Shown here piece after piece: positions 11,381 to 22,995 of a stretch of 64,000 nt of DNA (positions are counted from its first letter, which is position 1; each line of letters begins with the position of its first letter). Where the stretch lies: the NCBI GenBank assembly GCA_029931535.1, contig JAQPZY010001675.1, positions 186,001 through 250,000 of the forward strand, written 5' to 3'. Both the position numbers and the translations under genes were made by a program. Under the pieces are notes generated by a model, which saw only the letters and a list, made by a program, of their open reading frames with translations, did no database searches and had not been told where the DNA came from. The stretch is from Margaritifera margaritifera. Taxonomy: Eukaryota > Mollusca > Bivalvia > Unionida > Margaritiferidae.

Positions 11381-12910
11381 GTAGCTTGCATTTCAGAGCA
11401 AGGAAGAAACCTATGTTTTTCAGCTCTAAAGGTTAAAGGTCGAGGTCACAAGGACTGAAAGAATAGAAAATGTTTCTACTCAACTTGTGTACCAGATACC
11501 TTAACAAACCCCTCTTCAGAAGACATATGTTTCTGCATGATGTCTTGAATTCTTTATCACTTAATTTGACCAGATTTTAGTATGGCTTGCATTTGAGACC
11601 AGAAATACACCTATCCATTTTGGGTCAAATGGTCAAAGGTCAGGGTCTCAGAGACTAAAAGAAGGAAAAACAATTTCCACAAAACTATGTAAGTTCTATA
11701 CTACATGCCTTGTTTTAACTTTTAGATGGCTTTCATTTAAGACAAGGAAGACACCTATTGGTTTAGGCATTTAAAGGTCAGAGGTTAATGTAAAAGGGAC
11801 TCCAAGTATAGTAATACTATTTACCACATGACATGCATATAGTGTAGAGTTTACAGTACTTCATGAGCTTATGAACTCAGTGACTTGTACATATGCAGAT
11901 GTATTTTGAACAGACTTTGTAGTTTAAGTTGCATTCCAATAAACAGGTCAGTATTCTGAACTCTGATATTAATCTTAACATCAAAGGTCTTGACTAAATT
12001 TTTTATCTGAAGTGGCTTGTGAGTATGATAACACAAAACAAGTATGAATTGATTTTGTGTATGTATCTGAAGAATATCTTGAATGATGGCAGTTCAAAAA
12101 CTTAATGTTTTTTTAAACCCCCAAATAGTAATAAATGTAGCCAAATTTAGCTTGTGGGCATATCTTGATGTTGACCTAGACAATTAAGTTCAGTGATTGT
12201 CTATCCATGATATCAGGTTCAACATCAAAAGCCATGACTGATAATTCTGTACCACTCTTACTGGTATCTTGTGAACCTGTTAATAGAAACATATAAGTAA
12301 TGTTTTTGCTACCAAATTTAGTATGTTGAAGTATCTCAAGAATATCAGGGATGGTTTAAATACTCAGCAGTAGAAAGAATGAAAATGCAGAGGAAATAGA
12401 CTTCTGTGGATATCAAGAAATTCATTTCAACTAGGTGAGAGTCAGTCCATTCAAGGGACTCCTGTATAACTTTAGAACCATTTGAGATTATGAGATAAAG
12501 TTAACTTTTCTTATATTTTATCACCAGCAGTTGTAGCATGTACTACATTATTGGTCCTATCTTCCAGGTCAAGGTCACAGGCCTGTAATTTAAGTTCCAG
12601 TAACATTTTACCTTCCACTCTATAACTTATGAGCTGTTTAAATATAAATGCGTGCAATTTTGTATACTTGTGTATTGTCACTGAAAGATGTATTGCATTC
12701 CACATTTGGGGTCCTATCATCAAGGTCAAGGTCACATCTATATTTGTAGTTTTTTTATATCTTAAATGCTGCTTGAGGTTTAGGGATGAACCATGGTGCA
12801 TTGGTGTTTCTCAATTCAAGTACAGTATATCTGATATAGTCAAGATTTTATCTTCAAGGTCAAAGTCACTGATCAATCTTGTACCCTATTCTGCACCATT
12901 ACACTAATGC
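11380..12910. repeat. Mixed degenerate intronic repeats
   Basis: Between 11.38 and 11.83 kb are units of the 'aaaggtcgaggtcacaagga...gcttgcattt' type. From 12.34 to 12.47 kb the array terminus 'gaatatcagggatggtttaaatactcagcag ... gtcagtccattcaagggact' appears, as it does at 20.65-20.74 and 39.84-39.95 kb. From 12.48 to 12.90 kb come further 'caaggtcaaggtcac' units. I see no coding signal. Confidence 0.55.
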
Positions 12911-13249
12911 CTTTCAGACTTAAACTTGGTTACTTCCCATATCTGCTCTGTCACAAGGGCCACAGTCATATTTCATCATGGTATACTTTTGGTGACCTCG
13001 CAATGGAAGGCATAAAACAAAAATTCACTCAATTTGCTTGCAGTTATAGTACGAAACATTATAGTCAGTGCAAGACATTCAACTCATATGCTCATTATAG
13101 GTTTTTATCAAATATAAGGGTACAGATAACTGGATTGTTCTTAATATCTAAGCTGGTGGCTTGGTATAATTCAGTAACATAAATACAGAAGCTGGTACTT
13201 AAAACAGTGCAGTATCACAATATTGTTTTAAAATCCAGCAAAAGTTTTG

Positions 13250-15660
13250 TTTGTAGCTCACCTGGCTGTAAGGTGACATGAGCTTATAGTATGCCCCAAA
13301 GACCTTCGTGCATTGTCCATTTTGTGTCCATCAAGTGCTTGTTACCATATTGTTAGCTATATTTCTTATTTACTTGTGATATGGGCTTGATTGTATAATA
13401 AAAGTTTTGGATAAGTCTGATAATGAATAAGAGCCACTCATGGTAATGAAATGATCATGCATCTGATCGGCTGAGCTTGTTACAACTCTAGAAGCCATAT
13501 TTCTGATTGGATTTTGATCAAATTTGGAATATGTGCTTATATTATCAAGATTTCAAACGAGTTTGATATCCACACATGTTAATGAAGTGATCTTGCATCT
13601 TATTGGCTGAGCTTGTTACCACTCTTGAGACCATTTCTGATCCTATTTTGATCAATCTTCGAATTGCGGCTTATATCATCAAGATCTCGGATGAATACAT
13701 TTATGAGTAAGAGTCCTGTGTACTAATGAGGTGAGCTTGCATCTGATTGGATGTGCTTCTAGCACACTTTAACCAACTTGGTTTGTCAAATATTTTGTCA
13801 AACCTTTTATATAGACTTGCATCATCAAGATATCCAATCAGCTTTATTATGAATGAGATCATCACATATTAATGAAGTGAATATTAATGAAGTGATCTTG
13901 CATCTGATTGGCTGAGCTTCTTAACAGTAAATCCAGGGGTTTAATCAAGCTTGGTAAACAGGCTAATATCATCAAGAAATTAGATGAGTTTTCTTATGGG
14001 TGAGACCGCTGCATATTTATGAGTTGATCTTGCAGCTGATTGGCTTATTTTATTACCTTTCCTGTCTGCAAGGTAAAGTTAGCTTATTGTATGGAGTTCA
14101 CAATGAAAAACATACTTGCCTGTCCCATGCATGACAAGATATATGGAATAATTACAGGAAACCAACCACAAGGGATCATGAATGTGAAAACCACAAGCCT
14201 TCCAGGATTCAAAAACTGTGGTACAGTTGATATTTTGTACAGCTTTCCTGGTGGGATCCAGACAGTATGAGTTGATCTTGCAGCTGATTTCCTTTTTTTA
14301 TTACTTCGCCTGACCATAAGGTAAAGTAAGCTTATGGCATGGCCCTGCATCCATTGTGCATTTTCCATTGTCTATCATGCATCTGTCAACAATTGCATGT
14401 TACCAAAGCAATGGAGGATTTATTTCAGAGCCGATTTTAATAATACTTGGAGTATCAGTTTGTATTATCAGTATCTTCCAGGAGTTCAGATATGTGTGAC
14501 ATTCAGACATAAGTAAAAGGTGATCATGCATCTGTTTGAATTAGCTTTTTTGCTACTTAGGAGGCCATATTTCTCATTTAAATTTTGATAAAACTTGGAA
14601 TATAAGCTGTTTTCATCACAATCTCTGTCAAGTTTAAATGTGAGAGGCATCAACACATATTGGTAAGATGATCTTACATCTAATTGGCTGAGCTTCTTAA
14701 CACTCTGTAGGTCATATTTCTGCTTCAATTTCCATCAAATCCAGAACAAAGTTTCTTACGATCAGTATATCAGATGAGTTAGAGTATGAGCAACATCCAC
14801 ACATTAATTAGGTGATCTTGCAACTGATTGGCTGAGTTTGTTACCACTCAGGAGGCTTCATATATGAACCAATCATATTTGGTATGTGGGTGTACCAGTA
14901 TGTCATCATGATCTAGGATGAGTTCAATTATGAGTGACATATTAGTGAGGTGATCTTGCATCTTATCAGCGAGCTTGTTACCACTTTGTAGGCTTCATGT
15001 ATAAACAAGTTTTATCATATTTGGTATTTACATTTCATCAAGATCATGTTCAGGTTGAGTTATTAGCAATATCCATGCATATTAATAAAGTGATCTGCAT
15101 CTAATTAGCTGAGTTTCTTGCCACTATGGATGCTTCATTGTGAACTGATTTTGATCATACCATCAAAATCTAGGATGGGTTTGATTATGAGCAACATCCA
15201 GGCATATTAATGTGGTGATTTTGCATCTGATTGACTGAGCTTATTACCACTTTGAAGGCTTTATTTATGAACCAATTTTGATCACTGCTGGTTTATATAA
15301 TCAAGATTTACGATGAGTTACCTGTTTCCACTCTGGAGGCTTCATTTGCAAACTGATATTTTCCATATTGGTCAATTAAGCTCTTTGGCAGATTGGATTA
15401 TGAAGAACATTTATACATATTAATGAATTGATCTTGCATCTGACTGGCTGTTTATGGGCTATATTGTTGGCATAATTTGATAAAACATGGTGTGTAAGTC
15501 TGCATTGGCAAAAATTTTGACAAGTATGATTATGAATGTTATATGTGCAGTGAAGCTCTCTGAGCGTATAGCTACACTTGAATTTGCAAGTGAAATTAAT
15601 TCAAGCCTAGCTGTCTTATGTCAGTAAGCCAGGTGAACATTATCAGGCCAACTTGAGCCT
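13250..15660. repeat. Bivalve-type repeat: palindromic head, ~140-bp unit array, conserved tail
   Basis: The head 'agctcacctggctgtaaggtgacatgagctt' is a hairpin, with 'agctca' and 'tgagct' at its ends. About a dozen units follow, each with 'attttgatcaaa', 'catcaagat', 'attaatgaggtgatcttgcatctgattggctgagcttgtta'. Occurrences of 'gatcttgcatctgattggctg' lie near 13451, 13591, 13730, 13890, 14026, 14522, 14670, 14813, 14952, 15090 and 15216, mostly 130-160 bp apart. The tail 'taagccaggtgaacattatcaggcc' lies at about 15.62-15.65 kb. The 14.09-14.27 kb pseudo-exon interrupts the array. Confidence 0.7.
14094..14266 (+). pseudogene. Decayed extra copy of the RING/DTC half-exon
   Basis: The + frame here reads 'MKNILACPMHDKIYGIITGN' and continues through 'SLPGFKNCGTVDILYSFPGG' to 'IQT'. 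This is clearly homologous to residues ~375-431 of the real gene at 16158-16330, with strong nucleotide identity (for example 'tttcctggtgggatccagaca' in both). The CPxC zinc pair of the real exon is CPMH here, two codons are missing before 'SLPGF', and no RING N-terminal half or good acceptor precedes it. The copy stops within a few bases of the real exon's 3' boundary ('agacagta'), so it came from genomic DNA rather than spliced mRNA. It is flanked on both sides by the same ~75-bp repeat segment (14018-14093 and 14266-14345). Use as an alternative exon is possible but unlikely. Confidence 0.8.
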
Positions 15661-15785
15661 CTAGTTTTAAGTATGTATTTCATTTACAATAATATTGCGA
15701 GTTCTTTTTTTTTAGCAAACCAATTTCACTTGGCCTATACTTGGTTTACAATGAATTAAGGTTTCAGTGTTACTCACTTCTTCAG

Positions 15786-16330
15786 GTGACAAAACAACCC
15801 CTGTAAAAATACTTTGTGAATATATGATGGATGGAATAGTCATGGTCCGTGCAGATCCTCACATGGTTAGCCAGATGACAATACATTTAGTGACAAATGA
15901 AAGATCTTTGGCATATCAACTTAAAGAAATTGCATGTCAGCAGTCTGGACAGAAGTTTGAAGTCTCTGGTGAGACACTACAGAATGCAGATAGACATGTA
16001 ATATTATCAAAGCGTGCCCAAAAAAGCCTTAAAGATAGAGTACTGAGTGACTGCAAGAGAGGTAATGAAAGTCAAAAGGAGACCTGTCCAAGTTGCTTGG
16101 ATACACCAGTAGATCCCAGAGCCTTTAAAGAATGTGGTCATGTTCTGTGTAGGGAGCTCACAGTGAAAAACAAACCTCTCTGTCCTGTGTGTGGCAAGAT
16201 ATATGGGATAATTACAGGGAATCAACCAGAAGGGAATATGACTGTGAATACATCAAGCATCAGTCTTCCAGGATTTGAAAACTGTGGTACAATTAATATT
16301 TTGTACAGATTTCCTGGTGGGATCCAGACA
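15786..16330 (+). CDS. Macro/Deltex gene, exon B: end of macrodomain 2, RING-like motif, start of Deltex C-terminal domain
   Basis: The acceptor is 'ttcttcag' ending at 15785 and the donor is GTAAGT at 16331. The exon enters in phase 1, matching exon A, and leaves in phase 0. Residues ~250-303 complete macrodomain 2 ('DKTTPVKILCEYMMDGIV...MTIHLVTNE'). After a charged linker comes a RING-like motif with Cys350-x2-Cys353, Cys366-x-His368-x2-Cys371 and Cys382-x2-Cys385. The sixth canonical ligand is absent, with Leu at 374, and the loop before the last pair is about three residues short. The DTC domain starts directly with 'YGIITGNQPEG' and 'LPGFENCGTI', then 'FPGGIQT', typical of Deltex E3 ligases and closest in pattern to DTX3L. 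The RING recruits the E2, and in known Deltex proteins the DTC domain binds ADP-ribose or NAD. Whether this RING is active is open. Confidence 0.93.
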
Positions 16331-16402
16331 GTAAGTATCAAACTAAAGGTTTACATATTGAAGTGATAATTACATAAAATTGTTACTCACATGGCCATTT
16401 AT

Positions 16403-16471
16403 AACCCCTTTCCCATTCCCTTTCTAACCCCTTTCCCATTCCCTTTCTAACCCCTTTCCCATTCCCTTTCT
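16403..16471. repeat. 23-bp minisatellite, 3 copies
   Basis: The unit 'aacccctttcccattccctttct' is repeated three times without change, starting ~70 bp downstream of the exon B donor. It is pyrimidine-rich on the transcribed strand. The position next to a 5' splice site is notable but no function is shown. Confidence 0.9.
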
Positions 16472-17199
16472 GTTGACATACCTCGTAGCTTCAGTTGAAA
16501 TTTATGTAGACGTATATTTTGTGAAGACGATTTATGTTTTGATAAAAGCACTATTTAAGACTTGTATTCATGTATATAAAATTCCTAGTTGTAGCCCAGA
16601 GCGTGACTATTTGATAATTGGACCAATTCCCATCAGTATAGACCTTATGCAAATAATAATTAATAATTATAATAATTACTAAGCTCATTTGGATTGAAAA
16701 CCAATCTTCCAGGAGGCTTTCTGTATATGATGTACAATTGTTACAAGCAGGGTTGTGTTCAGACCACAAAGCTATTCATATGGATCATTGATCAGTTCAT
16801 CTACTGCTGTTAAACATGCACAGTCATTACAGATAAATACAGCATTATACCTGCCATATTCCCAGTGTTGGGACAGTTTTGAGACTCAAAAAGTGTGTGA
16901 AGTCCCAAGGAGGATGGGGGGTAATGTGTGTGACCCTCAAAAAGTGATGTTGTCCAATTGAGAATAAATTATCTATATTCTTTATAACATTTAATACACT
17001 TACAAACAAGAAATAGTTGACAGACTTACCATTGTCAAATATCATTACCACACATGTACACATATGTGGAAACACTCATAATCACAACCACAATGACATT
17101 AAATAAAACAAAATACACAAAGTTTCTGTCTTTAAAATCCATTGGAGAGTGGAATATTGTCTTAATTAGATGCAGTCATTGCTGCTCTCAATAGTTCAG

Positions 17200-18010
17200 T
17201 AGGGGTGTTTAAAAGTAGTGCATGTGTAATTTGTGTTCATCTTTGCACTCATTAGAGACTGCATAGTACTGTTGTTCAAACTTCCTTGCTGGATTCTTTG
17301 TGTGAATCCTGGTCAGAAATAAGTTGTTCTTGCCAACTATAATGTTGGCATTGTCATAACTGTGTCTGATGCAGTTTGACCATGAGATATACTTGTCTCT
17401 ATAGAAAAAAGAAAATACACATTCCATTAGGGACTGACCATTTCATTGTTGGGTGGTGGTGGGGGGGGGTAGGGAGGGGACATCATGTTTTCAAGTTTTA
17501 TAGGGGCCTTACATGTAATACAGCAGTCAGTAATAAACACCTCTGTCCAGTACAGATGTTAATGCTGTCCCTTTATCAACACAAATCAATGTGTAAACAT
17601 GAACATGTGCTTATTTTTTTCTTTCAATGAATCTATTTCATGGTTAAAATCATCCTGAAAAGTATGGGTCAATTAATAGTTGGTATTTTAACAAGATTAA
17701 GATAACAAATAATAATAAAGAGAACTAACCTGAATGTTCAATTCAGCATGTTGAATATGTTCTGACTTGTTCCGATGTTACATACAGGTGATACTGCTAT
17801 GTCAATGGATGTTGTACACTCCAGAATCACTAATGTTGATATGGTGTTTGCAATATGTGCAAAGAATGAAATGCTCCCCTTTACTGCTGTGTTTCACAAA
17901 GTCAAACTCCATCAACCAGGAGTCATGAAATTTAGTCTTGCTTGGCTTTGCTAGCTTTGCTGATGGCTCATTGTTTTCAGAATCACAGCTGTATTTTGAC
18001 ATTTTGCCTT
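17200..18010 (-). pseudogene. Decayed hAT-like (BED zinc finger) transposase relic
   Basis: On the - strand, 18002-17802 reads a BED-type zinc-finger start: 'KFHDSWLMEFDFVK', then a 'GEHFILCTYCKHHINIS' Cys pair, then 'GVYNIH' and, after a stop, 'KSEHIQHAE'. Downstream on the same strand, 17427-17209 contains 'SWSNCIRHSYDNANIIVGKN' followed by 'FLTRI', which resembles the catalytic-core region of hAT-derived proteins of the KIAA1586/ZBED type. The two pieces lie ~375 bp apart with stops between them, so this is a broken copy lying antisense in intron 2. No terminal inverted repeats were identified. Confidence 0.65.
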
Positions 18011-18689
18011 CAAAAATGAATCACACTTGAACACTATTCAGACTTCCGAATTAATCAAGCTTGCGTTTTATATATGGATTAAAGTCTGACTTAAAAGAAA
18101 CATTGCTGCTGTTCACGGACTTGCCAATAATCTTTAATAAAGCTGACTTAAACATTCTCATTCAAGGCAATGATGTGTAATAAATTTTATTCTTCAACAC
18201 ATATATCTTTGATTTACTTAACTTTAAATGAATTGGGCTTTGTGAACTTTACCTATGCAAATCAGTCTGATGGGCTCCCCCACAGCAGTCTTCAAAGGAC
18301 TTAATACATCACCCTAGCTATTGTCAGCCAATTAGGTAGTGTATAAAATGTTGGTTGTTTCCTTTTAATTTTCTCTATGACAATTAGCTGTATAAACTGC
18401 CCCAAGGATAGTTTTAGATGAGCTCTTAGCAGGACTGTTTACCATTTATACATAGTACATATTACGGAGATATATTGAATTGGTCATTTATTTTCTGTTT
18501 GAAGATTACAGAAAATCTGGCTTTTTAAAACACGACCATATAAGGGGGTTTGCAAGTAAAAAAAATCACATTTTTAGCATGATATGTCGTGTTATAGCAG
18601 ATATGCAGCATTTATATACAGAATACATGTAGTAGTAAACCTGTATAAGGCATTACCGGTGAGTACATGAAAGTATGAAAGTACATTGA

Positions 18690-19190
18690 TTTAAAGAAAA
18701 GCACTATTGAAACACACACAATCATGCAAATGATTGTTTTTCTAAACATTCCTGAAACCCATGGATGAGTCAGCTGACCGTATACAGGCTTGAAGGGAAT
18801 TATATAGTTTGACTCCTGAAGAATCAAAACTCTTCTTATTAACATTCAGAATTTGATTTAGGTAAATATAAATTATTACATTTTCCACACATTTAAAAAT
18901 CACTTGTAAGAGGATCAGGATCCAATCCATGTAAGGATTTGTGGACTAGTAATCCGTTTTGACATTGAGTTACGGGGTTTAAAATGATTTGTTGATGGTA
19001 TATGTACATCAGCATCAAGAATAATCCTAGCTGCTCTCTTTGAAATTTCAGTAGTCTATCTTGATTTCTGCATCATTATTACCCCAAATAGAACCAGTAT
19101 TCTAGATTTGGCATGATATTTGGCATTGATATCTTTCTCTGTTCATGAGAGAGATGGGATTGTATTTTGTTCAGCTGATAAACCAGTGAG
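18690..19190 (-). mobile_element. LINE 3'-terminal fragment, antisense
   Basis: The - strand reading gives 'RAARIILDADVHIPSTN' (complement of ~19000-19050), then near 18930-18742 'FDSSGVKLYNSLQACIRSAD'. Both are standard blocks of the region C-terminal to the reverse transcriptase in CR1/jockey-type LINEs. Frames are broken by stops and indels. The fragment is short, old and of a different subtype from the LINE at 8.7 kb. Confidence 0.6.
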
Positions 19191-19885
19191 TTTACATTTG
19201 TATGATATACCTATCAATTTTCTACCCAAGAATGAGCCAGAATTTTACCATCAAATCCCAAAAACAGGAAAATGATACTGTTGTTTCATGATTCCATATT
19301 ACCATACTCTCAAACGAGACTGCTACTTTTTCCTTGAGGTTTCCTGGTACAACTGAACAAGCGTGAATAACTATACCGTAATGGACGTACAAATGGAAAT
19401 GTGTAGAATTCTCTTTAACAAATCTGTACCATCAAGTTCCAACAATTTGTCAAATCCTGCTGTAAATAACTGTCAAAATAATGCTGTCATTCCCATCAGA
19501 GCCTCTCACAATGTCTCACCAGAAACAGTTCAACTGCTATCAGCCATGCCTTCAATAAAAACTTTCCTAGTTATTTAGCTGGAGAAATCTTCCGTAATGC
19601 AAGATTTGACAACTGCACAATAGCTGTAAATCACATATATGGGTCTGCTGCCCCCATGCAAAGAACTTGTGTTATCAACAGTGATAGTAGTTAAAATGGG
19701 TGACTGTTGTTACACATGCTTCATTCATAAAACTGATATTCATACCAATATCAGCTGTTCAAAAAGATGACTTAAGATTAAGTTTGTATCAGAAAGGTTG
19801 AAATGTTAAGCAATTTCATTTTCTTTTTTCAATTGCATTTTGGGATTTTATTAATTTATCTGAAAATTGATAGGTATATAACACA

Positions 19886-20062
19886 AATATTATTATCATA
19901 GTCATTCAATCTTGATTGCTAGATCATGTCTTGTTGTCAGCACCAGAAAATCTGGATTATGAATTGATGCTTCGTGTCTCATAATGATCTGGATTTTCTG
20001 ATCCTGACAACTCAACATGAGCTAGCAATCAAGATCGCATTACTGTGATAATAATATTTAAT
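19886..20062. mobile_element. Foldback MITE, ~175 bp hairpin
   Basis: The left arm 'aatattattatcatagtcat...atcttgattgctag' with 'ttgtcag' and 'cagaaaatctgga' pairs with the right arm 'tctggattttctgat', 'ctgacaactcaacatgagct', 'agcaatcaagat' and 'tgataataatatt'. The arms span about 19887-19960 and 19985-20060 around a short spacer. This is an imperfect long hairpin typical of a miniature inverted-repeat element. No target duplication was confirmed. Confidence 0.7.
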
Positions 20063-20117
20063 GACCTTGTCACTTTGTATTTTCCAACTTCAGATATTGT
20101 CAATCATGATGCCAAGT

Positions 20118-20745
20118 AGTTATTAGCTCTGCTGATCATAGACTGGAATAGCTTATGGAATGACCTGTTGTCTGTGATGATAGGTCCATTTGTTGGCACA
20201 AGTTTTGTTATCAATACTCCTCCTAAACTACTTGAAGGTTTAGCATGAAACTTTACACACACATTCATGCCAAGGTCTAATTGGTCTTAAATGAAAATGG
20301 AGCCATTCAGAAATCCATTATGGCAGCCACAGTGGCCATTTTTAAACCCTTGTTATCACCTGAGCTTCTGAATAGATGGTCAAATCAATATGCGGTTTTC
20401 ACTAAAAAAACTTCTTATAATGTCTAATTTACCTGAAATGAAAATTATGCTGCTAATGTGACATCCAATATGACCACTTTGGCAGCCACCTTGATAATAT
20501 TGTTATCACTACTGCTTCTAAATGAATGGTCATGTTGACATGGGCTTTTCGCCAAAAAACTTCTTATGATGTCTAGTTGGCCCCAAATGAAAATGGTGCT
20601 GATCTTACATCCATGGTGGCCATCTTGAATATCTTGTTATCCCTCAAGAATATCAGTCAGCAGTTAAAAATTAGGAACAGTTTTATCTTGTATTCGTGGA
20701 AGTTCTTTTCAAGTGCTAGTCTCTTCAAGGGACTCTTGTTTGTTT
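20118..20745. repeat. ~140-bp unit array, short copy with head and tail
   Basis: The head is 'ttagctctgctgatcatagactggaatagcttatggaatg'. Three or so units follow with 'ggtc.taaatgaaaatgg' and 'ggccatctt'. The tail is 'aagaatatcagtcagcagtt ... ttttatcttg.attc.tgga..ttcttttca ... gtctcttcaagggact'. It is a complete small member of the family best seen at 39.05-39.95 kb. Confidence 0.7.
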
Positions 20746-21124
20746 TCAGCCTGTTCTATATATATTCCTTTTAGTATTTCTTTGAAGTGTTCTTTCTCAG
20801 CTTTGACTACCAATGATCATGACTAATTTAACTTGACATTAACCAAGTCCTGATTTAATTTTAGTGCCAAATCTTGACCAGTTGATCCAGTATCACATTA
20901 TGTTGTGTCATGTATGAACATGTTAGGTGTAGTAGCTCAGTACAATATTATAAGTCATTGATGTACAGCAGGAAGGGTAATAATAACACCTGACTGTAAG
21001 TGTTTCTTATCTGAAAGTCTATTTAAAATAGAAACATATTGTTGTCTGCCTTCAAGACAGAATTTAAAGCAAATTAAATTTTAATGGTTAACTTGATATA
21101 TATAGTTTTTCAAGCAAGGCCCTG

Positions 21125-21610
21125 GTCATCATTGCTTTTTCTACCACATTGCTTGGAGGATTTTATTGAAACTTTGTAGGTGAGATATATGGCTGGTGTT
21201 TATTTGCAGTAAGGTTTAGCTCTTTCTCCACTGGCTCAGTTTGAAAAATTGTCAAAAAAGGTGGTATATTAGGAATTCAGTCTGCCATCACTTCTTTGTC
21301 CATACTGGTTGGAGGATTTTATGAAACTTTGTGGGGTAGACATGTGGTTAGTGTAGCGGTGCAATAAGGTTTTACTCTTTTTTCCTGCTAAACCATTTTT
21401 GGGGACATGTATTGAAAACTTTATGATTAAAGGGGTATTTTGAAACTGTAGTTTGTCATTGTTTTCCAGTCACCCCTCATGGAGGATTGTATTGAAAATT
21501 TGTAGGCTAGATATAGTATGTGGATAATGTAGATGTGCAGTAGGGTTTTATTATTTTCCTCTAACCCATTTTTGTGGAAATTTTGTAGAGAAAAATGTAT
21601 AAAGGGCCAT
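21125..21610. repeat. Degenerate tandem repeat, three ~165-bp units
   Basis: The segment 'ttggaggattttattgaaactttgtaggt.agatat...gtgtagatgtgcagtaaggtttt.ctcttttc' occurs three times, near 21150, 21310 and 21480. Each is followed by 'acccatttttg'-like sequence. No coding potential is seen. Confidence 0.6.
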
Positions 21611-22319
21611 TAATATTTCAGTCAAAAATGATTCAAATTCAGATGTTTATATGTCATACCTGCATTTATACTTAACTTTGTTAGGAAGGTAAAACGATGA
21701 TGAACCACATGTCCTTTAGACAGTTCTTTGCACTTTAATCTGAAGCCATGAACTGATAGTATGTTGTAATTAGTGGAGTATTTTATGAAAGTTTTACACA
21801 AGTTATGAATATCTGCTGAGCTGTAAAGATTCAAGTCAATTTTGATTTCATCCAACTTGGGAGCAGATGTCTGATGTTAAAGTTAGCTATTTTAGACCTT
21901 TCAGAGAAAATCCAAGCAAGACTTCAAACTGGTGTTTACACTAGCCACCAAATAGGTGTCAATATCATGCCATTCTTGGTTCAGGCATGAATTATTTGCA
22001 AGGTTATTTTCAGTATTATACGCTACTTCTATCCCATAAGAAACACCAAACTGTTATGCCTGTCATATAGCTAACTGTAATATCAGCAGTCTGCTATGTT
22101 ATGATCTCTTGTATGGCATTATACATACAATATGCTTCTTGCAGTTCATCTGACCCATTGTATCCCCTATACAATGGAGGACTGAATGGTTCTCTGCATC
22201 AGTCTGTGTAGTGATGATGATAGCAGGAACCAGCACATGGTGTGCCTCAGAAGTGTTCACCAAACTTTATTTGTATTGGTATGATTCTCAAAAAAGCTCT
22301 GCTTGGGAATCTTCTGTGT

Positions 22320-22995
22320 ACATGCTGGGCATGTTTTAATATTGGACAGGCTCATCAGTATTTTGAGATGGTTTTGCTGTGCTTTTCTCCTGCAAATGAA
22401 TCTGGTTTATGTGAAAGAGGCTGTCAGGAAGTTCACCAGAGGAATAAAGGAAAGAATTTGTAGTTTGAGTCATGAGATGCGCCAAGGTCGATGTAAAGTG
22501 ATTCTTGTATTTCATCATATAATTGTATATTTGCATTGACCCTCATGAAAAGCCATTGAGAAATAGTAACCTGGCATGGTGATATCAAATATTCAGTTAG
22601 TGATTTACATTGCAATTTGAATGCATCAGTGGCACTACCATCGTTTGCATCATTGCCACCAACATGTAAGATTACATGCTGACCTTCAAGATCTATTTGT
22701 CTCAGTTCATATTACAAGGAGTCCACTGTTGCTTCTGCAAATGCCTACATTAGATTGCAAACTGCCTCTGTAAACACCTTTAATAACAGAAGAACACACT
22801 TTCAGATGCAGTAGATGTTGTGGTTTTAGGGACTATTACTGGGAACAGGATTTGTCCTGGCCTGCGTATTGTCATGTCTTTCAGCATTGGACTTGACTGA
22901 TGATCTACTATCCATTTTAGGGAATGGTTCAGGACCGACCTGAATGGAACAGTGTACGTTTTGTATGTCAAGTTGTTTGAGGATTGAGACAAGAG
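22320..22995 (-). pseudogene. SGNH-hydrolase-like ORF relic, likely transposon-associated
   Basis: On the - strand, 22992-22780 includes 'SPMLKDMTIRR'. After breaks, about 22700-22620 reads 'LEGQHVILHVGGNDANDG', matching the GxND block of SGNH/GDSL-type hydrolase folds that occur in many invertebrate transposon ORFs. Further on, 'NIQLYDEIQESLYIDLGASH' and 'SGELPDSLFHINQIHLQEKS' resemble the later part of the same domain, in different frames. Stops and frameshifts show it is dead. The assignment comes from reading motifs only; the family name is moderately sure and the source element unknown. Confidence 0.5.
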
